A stretch of DNA of 7,315 bases from contig JABDQB010000231.1 in assembly GCA_013042495.1 (NCBI GenBank), positions 1 through 7,315 on the forward strand, read 5' to 3'. This document shows positions 1 through 3,784 of the stretch, piece by piece (the stretch's first letter is position 1; each line of letters opens with the position of its first letter). The position numbers were made by a program, and so were the translations under genes. The notes beneath the pieces are model-generated. The model was not told where the DNA came from. It saw nothing but the letters and a program-made list of their open reading frames with translations, and ran no database searches. This stretch comes from Gemmatimonadota bacterium (lineage in GTDB: Bacteria > Gemmatimonadota > Gemmatimonadetes > Palauibacterales > Palauibacteraceae).

Positions 1-324
1 GATGAGCAGTACCTCGCTGTCCGGCCGCAGCTGCAGGAAGATCGCCAGCGCATCGGCGGTCCCCAGTAGGACGACCGCCTCCCAGACCTGGGTCAGCCGT
101 AGCAGGATCGCCAACAGGACGGCCGAGCCCAGCGCGAGCTCGACGGCGACGACCGAGAACGGGTAGAAGCTCAAATGGACGATGAGGCCGGCTACGTAGA
201 TCGCCACCAGCAGCAGCCCGTTGAGCGGCGCGAAGCGGAAGTCGGCGCGAAGCCCTGTCGCGAACCTCTCAAACGAAATGCCCGGCGAGCTCTGCGATTT
301 GGATATGCGCTTGTGCCGAGTCAT
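1..324 (-). CDS. Integral membrane protein, N-terminal part (runs off left edge)
   Basis: The minus strand from the ATG at 324-322 stays open to the window edge, giving 108 residues of an incomplete protein. It begins MTRHKRISKS, a basic and Ser-rich cytoplasmic-looking N-terminus. Three hydrophobic stretches follow, near residues 33-53 (NGLLLVAIYVAGLIV), 54-75 (FSVVAVELALGSAVLLAILL) and 81-99 (EAVVLLGTADALAIFLQL), so a polytopic inner-membrane protein is expected. Its ATG overlaps the TGA of the upstream GntR gene as ATGA, implying translational coupling and a shared operon. YtrA-type GntR regulators usually control ABC-transporter or membrane-protein genes placed directly downstream, which suits a membrane role here. 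I do not recognise the family, and no catalytic or ATP-binding motif is visible in the part present. Confidence 0.75.
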   Translation of the reverse strand, partial: MTRHKRISKSQSSPGISFERFATGLRADFRFAPLNGLLLVAIYVAGLIVHLSFYPFSVVAVELALGSAVLLAILLRLTQVWEAVVLLGTADALAIFLQLRPDSEVLLI

Positions 325-698
325 GATCCCGACTCCTTCCTCTGGCGCAGCCCCTCCAGCACTTCGGTCAGCGTGAAGCCGTAGCCCGAAGCGCGCGCCA
401 GCAGTTCGGTGAGTATCTGGTCGAGCATCCGTTGCCGCTCGAGCTCGTCGACCTGGGTCTTCCGGTTGCCGACGAAGGTTCCGGAGCCCTGGTGGGTGTC
501 GATCACACCCTCGATCTCGAGCTCGCGGTAGGCGCGGATGACGGTGTTGGGGTTTATGGAGAGGTCGACGGCCGCCTGGCGGACCGTGGGGAGCTGATCG
601 CCCGGCTGCAGGTCCTCCCGGGCGATGCCGAACTTCACCTGCTCGACGATCTGCCGGTAGAAGGGGACGCCGCTCTTGGTGTCGATCCGAAATCCCAC
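321..698 (-). CDS. GntR-family transcriptional regulator, YtrA subfamily
   Basis: This is a 125-residue protein with an N-terminal GntR winged helix-turn-helix (about residues 8-78). The hallmark pieces are the SGVPFYRQI opening, PGDQLPTVRQ, the recognition-helix stretch INPNTVIRAYRELE and the wing GVIDTHQGSGTFV. Only about 45 residues follow, mostly helical. This short C-terminus, with no ligand-binding domain, is typical of the YtrA subfamily (usually 120-130 residues). The start is GTG (698-696), fixed by the conserved N-terminus; an AGGCGG a few bases upstream is a modest ribosome site. It is first in a minus-strand operon and overlaps the next gene (membrane protein) by ATGA. A palindrome in its own promoter (751-768) suggests autorepression, as is common for the family. 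The effector cannot be predicted. Confidence 0.93.
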   Translation of the reverse strand: MGFRIDTKSGVPFYRQIVEQVKFGIAREDLQPGDQLPTVRQAAVDLSINPNTVIRAYRELEIEGVIDTHQGSGTFVGNRKTQVDELERQRMLDQILTELLARASGYGFTLTEVLEGLRQRKESGS

Positions 699-742
699 GT
701 GCCGCCTGGCCTTTCGCCGCTTCTCGAGGTGATCGGGTGACT

Positions 743-774
743 TATATATTTAGTGTACTAGTATACTATAACAA
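743..774 (-). promoter_or_regulatory. Putative promoter of the gntR operon
   Basis: Read on the minus strand, TTGTTA (774-769) could be a -35 and AATATA (750-745) or the overlapping TATATA (748-743) a -10, in an AT-rich island within GC-rich DNA. The 18 bp between TTGTTA and AATATA are exactly the palindrome at 751-768. Transcription would start near 738, giving a leader of about 40 nt before the GTG at 698. This is inferred from sequence alone. Confidence 0.5.
751..768. promoter_or_regulatory. Palindromic operator, probable GntR/YtrA binding site
   Basis: TAGTGTACTAGTATACTA matches its own reverse complement at 16 of 18 positions, and its right half TAGTATACTA is a perfect 10-bp palindrome. 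It lies in the spacer of the putative gntR promoter, where a bound dimer would block RNA polymerase. Autoregulation through such AT-rich dyads is known for YtrA-type regulators. It is also 42 bp upstream of the csp -35, so an effect on csp cannot be excluded. The assignment to this GntR protein is inference from position and family habit. Confidence 0.6.
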
Positions 775-810
775 TATGTCCCTGAGGTCAACCCTACCGT
801 TCGCTCCGGC

Positions 811-839
811 TTGACTTTTGGCGCGTATCAGCCGATACT
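811..839 (+). promoter_or_regulatory. Sigma70-type promoter of the cold-shock gene leader
   Basis: TTGACT (811-816) and GATACT (834-839) are separated by exactly 17 bp, close to the TTGACA/TATAAT consensus. The predicted start is near 846, which gives a leader of about 190 nt before the csp ATG at 1038. Long leaders are typical of cold-shock mRNAs. No better promoter is visible between here and the ATG. Confidence 0.65.
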
Positions 840-846
840 TTCGTCC

Positions 847-865
847 GCTCGGCAGAGCGCCGAGC
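847..865 (+). other. 5'-end stem-loop of the csp leader
   Basis: GCTCGGC (847-853) and GCCGAGC (859-865) form a perfect 7-bp stem around the loop AGAGC. It sits at the predicted 5' end of the transcript from the 811-839 promoter. A hairpin there commonly stabilises an mRNA or small RNA. I saw only the inverted repeat; transcription is inferred. Confidence 0.55.
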
Positions 866-895
866 ACAGCGGGCATAGGTCACAGAAATTGATAT

Positions 896-928
896 GGGGG
901 GCCTGTCTTTGACGGTCTCCCTTTTTTT
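896..928 (+). terminator. Intrinsic terminator inside the csp leader (attenuator or sRNA end)
   Basis: GGGGGGCC (896-903) pairs with GGTCTCCC (914-921) over 8 bp, including two G-U pairs. After a one-base bulge, GTC (905-907) pairs with GAC (911-913) around a TTT loop. Seven T residues follow immediately (922-928). This is the full form of a Rho-independent terminator on the plus strand. It lies about 80 nt after the predicted transcript start and about 110 nt before the csp ATG, with no plausible plus-strand gene ahead of it. It would therefore either attenuate csp or end a short RNA of about 80 nt. Cold-shock proteins can themselves act as antiterminators by melting hairpins, so autoregulation is conceivable. 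Confidence 0.65.
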
Positions 929-988
929 GTAGCTCTTGCACGTGGCCCTGCGCGGGGGCTGAGACCGCGCAAGAGTCATTAGTCGGCA

Positions 989-1046
989 GGTACGGATCAT
1001 CCGCACTCCGACGAAGACCAATCAAGGAGAACGATCGATGCGTACC
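989..1046 (+). promoter_or_regulatory. Stem sequestering the csp Shine-Dalgarno and start codon
   Basis: GGTACG (989-994) pairs perfectly with CGTACC (1041-1046), codons 2 and 3 of csp. After one G-G mismatch, ATC (996-998) pairs with GAT (1037-1039), which covers most of the AUG. Inside this stem, CTCC (1006-1009) can pair with GGAG (1026-1029), the core of the ribosome site AAGGAGA. Both initiation elements are thus hidden in one fold, resembling a temperature-responsive leader. The complementarity is read directly; the regulatory role is inferred. Confidence 0.45.
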
Positions 1047-1247
1047 AAAGGAACAGTGAAGTGGTTCAATCCGGACAAAGGTTTTGGTTTCATCACTCCG
1101 GAAGACGGAAGCAAGGACTGTTTTGTCCATCATTCCGCCATCCAGGCTGATGGCTTCAAGACGCTGAACGATGGAGACATTGTCGAGTTCGACGTGACAA
1201 TGGGCGAGAAGGGCCCAGCCGCGGAGAATGTCGTTCTGGTTTCCTGA
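1038..1247 (+). CDS. csp: Cold-shock protein, CspA family (single CSD domain)
   Basis: This is a 69-residue protein, the normal length for a bacterial Csp, consisting of one five-stranded OB-fold cold-shock domain that binds single-stranded RNA and DNA. Visible motifs are GTVKWFNPDKGFGFI (RNP1 KGFGFI at residues 14-19) and RNP2 CFVHHSAI (28-35), where His32 replaces the more usual Phe of VFVHF. The C-terminus GPAAENVVLV is typical. The ATG is preceded by a strong AAGGAGA ribosome site (1024-1030). The gene is visibly poorer in G+C than its neighbours, with codons such as AAA, GTT and TTT, as is usual for highly expressed csp genes. Upstream lies a long structured leader and downstream a strong terminator, so it is probably monocistronic. 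Whether it is cold-induced or constitutive cannot be told from the protein. Confidence 0.97.
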   Translation: MRTKGTVKWFNPDKGFGFITPEDGSKDCFVHHSAIQADGFKTLNDGDIVEFDVTMGEKGPAAENVVLVS

Positions 1248-1272
1248 CTTCCGGGCTGAAGTCTGGCCGGAG

Positions 1273-1306
1273 AGGGCCGCTCCAATGCTGGGGCGGCCCT
1301 TTTTTT
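1273..1306 (+). terminator. Rho-independent terminator of csp
   Basis: AGGGCCGCTCC (1273-1283) pairs over 11 bp (one G-U) with GGGGCGGCCCT (1290-1300) around the 6-nt loop AATGCT. It runs directly into a seven-T tract (1300-1306), 26 nt after the csp stop. It insulates the following formate dehydrogenase operon from csp transcription. Confidence 0.9.
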
Positions 1307-1368
1307 GTTGCTCACATGGGCCAGGGGCCCGGCGTGCCGCCTCGGTCTGGCCATGTGGCGTAAGCAAC
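1307..1368. repeat. Extended imperfect inverted repeat between csp and the fdh operon
   Basis: GTTGC (1307-1311) pairs with GCAAC (1364-1368), and ACATGGGCCAG (1314-1324) with CTGGCCATGT (1347-1356) with one bulged base. A small inner hairpin, GGCG/CGCC around TGC, lies at 1331-1341. Together they would fold about 62 bp into a branched stem directly after the csp terminator T-tract. No gene is seen here. It could be a REP-like unit, a backup terminator or a processing site. Confidence 0.5.
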
Positions 1369-1396
1369 GCGACCCGCTCCAGTTCTTCTACAGGCT

Positions 1397-1427
1397 TCTA
1401 GTGGGCTCGCCCGCGAATCGCTAGAAT
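1397..1427 (+). promoter_or_regulatory. Putative promoter and dyad upstream of the fdh operon
   Basis: TAGAAT (1422-1427) matches the -10 consensus at five of six bases, about 40 nt before the operon's first ATG, but no good -35 is present. TTCTAG (1397-1402) and CTAGAA (1421-1426) form a 6-bp inverted repeat that overlaps this -10. A weak promoter dependent on an activator, or an alternative sigma factor, would fit. Evidence is only positional. Confidence 0.35.
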
Positions 1428-1466
1428 CTTCGTTACACCGGCACGCAGCGAACCGGGAGTAACGGC

Positions 1467-1922
1467 ATGGCAACGAACAACCTGGGCCCCGTCCTGAGCG
1501 CCTTCGAGCGTAGGCCGGAGTCGCTCATCTCCCTGCTGCAGGCGGTTCAGGAAAGCCTCGGCTACCTGCCGCCCGACGCGCTGGGTACGGTCGCCCGCCA
1601 TGCGCGCGTGCCGCGCAGCCGCGTTTACGGCGTCGCCTCCTTCTACTCGCAGTTCCGCTTCAATCCGGTGGGCCGTCAACGGGTGGCGGTCTGCCGCGGC
1701 ACGGCCTGCCACGTGGGCGGCGCCCGGTTCATCCTGGAGCAGCTGGAGCGGACGCTGGGAATCCCGGAGGGGCAGACCACAGAGGACATGGAGTACTCGC
1801 TGGAAACGGTGGCCTGCATCGGCTGCTGCGGTCTCGCCCCATGTATCAGCGTGAACGACGAAGTCTCCGCGAAACTCACGCCGAAGAAGGTGCGCAAGCA
1901 GTTCAAGCAGGCGCGGAAATGA
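1467..1922 (+). CDS. NuoE/HylC-like [2Fe-2S] subunit of NAD(P)-linked formate dehydrogenase
   Basis: This 151-residue thioredoxin-like ferredoxin belongs to the complex I 24-kDa family. The N-terminal helical part (about 10-60) has the usual LLQAVQESLGYLP and VYGVASFYSQF. The [2Fe-2S] ligands are C76 and C81 (CRGTAC, C-x4-C) and C117 and C121 (CIGCC, C-x3-C), the exact family pattern. It should relay or store an electron beside the FMN-bearing partner. The ATG follows GGGAG (1455-1459) with good spacing. Its TGA overlaps the ATG of the next gene as ATGA, so translation is coupled. The neighbours are a NuoF-like protein and a formate dehydrogenase alpha subunit rather than other nuo genes. It is therefore the gamma subunit of a soluble formate dehydrogenase (FdsG, FdhC or HylC type), not part of a respiratory complex I. 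Confidence 0.92.
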   Translation: MATNNLGPVLSAFERRPESLISLLQAVQESLGYLPPDALGTVARHARVPRSRVYGVASFYSQFRFNPVGRQRVAVCRGTACHVGGARFILEQLERTLGIPEGQTTEDMEYSLETVACIGCCGLAPCISVNDEVSAKLTPKKVRKQFKQARK

Positions 1923-3784
1923 CGGCGGGTTTCGAGCAGCTGCGGCAGGCGGCGGAAGAGCAGTGGGATCGTCTCACCGCCTCCGACACCCCGGTCATCA
2001 CCGTCGGCACCGCGACCTGCGGCCGCTCCGCCGGCGCACTCGACACGCTTGACGTCCTTCGCGGCGAGCTGGCCGGACGCGACCTCGAGGTCCGCTTCGT
2101 CGAGGTAGGCTGCCTCGGCCCGTGCTACGCGGAACCGCTGGTCACCGTCTCCCTGCCCGGAGCGGCGACAGTGTGTTTCGCATCGGTCGACCTCAAGGGT
2201 GCGCGCAAGATCGCGGCCTACGTCGCGGGCGGAGAACTACCCGAAGATCTCGCGCTCGCCACGACCGGTCCCGACTCGATCCCCGGCATTCCGGACCTGA
2301 TGGACACGCCCGTGATGAAGGGGCAGGTGCGGCGGGTCCTCCGAAACTGCGGCGTCGTCGATCCCGGCGACATCGGGCACAGCCTCGCCAGGGGTGCGTA
2401 CAGCGGTCTGCAGCGGGCGATCGAGCTCGAGGGCGACGCGCGGATCGCGGAGCTCGAGCGGTCGGGTTTGCGCGGCCGCGGCGGCGCGGGGTTCCCCGTA
2501 TCGCGGAAGTGGAACTTCTGCATCGACGCGCCGGGCGACACCCGGTACGTCATCTGCAACGCCGACGAGGGCGATCCGGGCGCGTTCATGAACCGCTCGC
2601 TCCTGGAAGGCGATCCGCACGCGGTGCTGGAGGGGATGATCATCGCCGGCCTCACCATCGGGGCCGCCGAGGGTTTCATCTACTGCCGCGCCGAGTACCC
2701 GCTGGCACTGGAGCGGCTCGCGGTCGCCATCGAGCAGGCGGAGCAGGCGGGCTTCCTCGGCCCCGACGCACTGGGTCCGGGCCGCCCGTTCCGGATCAAG
2801 GTCAAGGAGGGTGCGGGCGCGTTCGTCTGCGGCGAAGAGACCGCCCTGATCGCCTCCCTGGAGGGACGCCGCGGCATGCCTCGCCCCCGCCCGCCCTTCC
2901 CCGCGGTCAGCGGGCTCTGGGGCTGCCCCACCGTCATCAACAACGTGGAGACCCTCGCGTCGGTCGCGCTCATCTTTCAGCACGGCGCCGACTGGTATGC
3001 CGAGTATGGCACCGCCAGGAGCAAGGGCACCAAGACCTTCGCCCTGGTCGGCAACGTGAAGCGGCCCGGCCTCGTCGAGGTACCGCTCGGCACGACGCTG
3101 CGGGAGATGATCTTCGACATTGGTGGCGGAATCTCGAGTGGTCACCAGTTCAAGGCGGTCCAGACCGGGGGTCCGTCGGGAGGCTGCCTGCCCGAGGACA
3201 AGCTGGACATCCCGGTGGACTACGAGTCGCTCCAGGAGGCGGGAACCATCATGGGGTCCGGCGGCATCGTCGTGATGGACGAGCGGACCTGCATGGTCGA
3301 CTTCGCACGGTACTTCCTCGACTTCGCGGCGGACGAGTCCTGCGGCGAGTGTGGTCCTTGCCGGCTCGGCACCCGGCAGCTGCTTCGCATCCTGGAGGAC
3401 ATCACCCAGGGCAAGGGCAGCGCGTCCGACATGGAGCTGCTCGAGGGACTGAGCCACAACGTCATGCGGGGATCGCTCTGCGGGCTCGGCCAGACCGCGC
3501 CGAATCCGGTGCTCACGACGCTCCGTTACTTCCGCGACGAGTACGTGGCGCACATCGAGTCGCGGACCTGCCCGGCGCTGGCCTGCCGCGACTTCATTGC
3601 CTTCGAAATCGACGAAGAGATGTGCAACGGGTGCACCGCCTGCGCCGTGCTCTGCCCGGTGGACGGCATCACGGGCGATCGCGATCACCTCCACGAAATC
3701 AACGCGGCCGTCTGCATCAAGTGCGGCGTCTGCAGCGACACCTGCAGCTTCGGTGCCGTGGAAACCGTGAGCGCCAGGCCGTGA
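1919..3784 (+). CDS. NuoF/HylB-like NAD(P)-binding flavoprotein subunit with C-terminal ferredoxin domain
   Basis: This is a 621-residue protein. Residues 25-105 form a thioredoxin-like domain with C34, C65 and C69. The NuoF core follows: FMN/NADH-site Gly-rich GLRGRGGAGFP (183-193), NADEGDPGAF (214-223), EGAGAFVCGEETALI (297-311), NNVETLA (341-347) and an SLBB region near 375-425. The N3-type [4Fe-4S] motif is C475, C478, C481 (CGECGPC) plus C521. A C-terminal 2[4Fe-4S] ferredoxin domain uses C569, C572, C575, C579 and C599, C602, C605, C609. Complex I NuoF and FdsB lack that last domain; HydB, HndC and HylB have it and are about this long. The start is the ATG at 1919, which overlaps the previous stop; an in-frame upstream ATG at 1841 would lie inside the preceding gene. 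It should pass electrons between the alpha subunit and NAD(P)+, and possibly ferredoxin. Confidence 0.93.
   Translation: MTAGFEQLRQAAEEQWDRLTASDTPVITVGTATCGRSAGALDTLDVLRGELAGRDLEVRFVEVGCLGPCYAEPLVTVSLPGAATVCFASVDLKGARKIAAYVAGGELPEDLALATTGPDSIPGIPDLMDTPVMKGQVRRVLRNCGVVDPGDIGHSLARGAYSGLQRAIELEGDARIAELERSGLRGRGGAGFPVSRKWNFCIDAPGDTRYVICNADEGDPGAFMNRSLLEGDPHAVLEGMIIAGLTIGAAEGFIYCRAEYPLALERLAVAIEQAEQAGFLGPDALGPGRPFRIKVKEGAGAFVCGEETALIASLEGRRGMPRPRPPFPAVSGLWGCPTVINNVETLASVALIFQHGADWYAEYGTARSKGTKTFALVGNVKRPGLVEVPLGTTLREMIFDIGGGISSGHQFKAVQTGGPSGGCLPEDKLDIPVDYESLQEAGTIMGSGGIVVMDERTCMVDFARYFLDFAADESCGECGPCRLGTRQLLRILEDITQGKGSASDMELLEGLSHNVMRGSLCGLGQTAPNPVLTTLRYFRDEYVAHIESRTCPALACRDFIAFEIDEEMCNGCTACAVLCPVDGITGDRDHLHEINAAVCIKCGVCSDTCSFGAVETVSARP

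Noticed and set aside
828..1367. Minus-strand open frame across the csp gene and its leader
   Set aside because: It runs antisense through csp, both terminators and the leader structures, with no recognisable motif or ribosome site.
1841..1918. Earlier ATG for the NuoF-like gene
   Set aside because: It would overlap 80 bases of the NuoE-like gene in another frame and add residues unlike the family. The ATGA-coupled ATG at 1919 gives the expected N-terminus.
2237..3694. Long minus-strand open frame opposite the NuoF-like gene
   Set aside because: Its composition is Arg/Asp/His/Ala-rich with no motif, as expected for the mirror frame of a GC-rich gene whose plus strand has complete family motifs.
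2122..3780. In-frame extension of the alpha-subunit reading frame upstream to 2122
   Set aside because: This stretch translates to Arg/Gly/Pro-rich low-complexity sequence and lies wholly inside the well-supported NuoF-like gene. The recognisable [2Fe-2S] domain begins only after the GTG at 3781.
1467..3784. NuoE and NuoF as a fragment of a respiratory complex I operon
   Set aside because: No other nuo genes are present. The NuoF-like protein has a C-terminal ferredoxin domain not found in complex I, and the next coupled gene encodes a formate dehydrogenase with its active-site motif.
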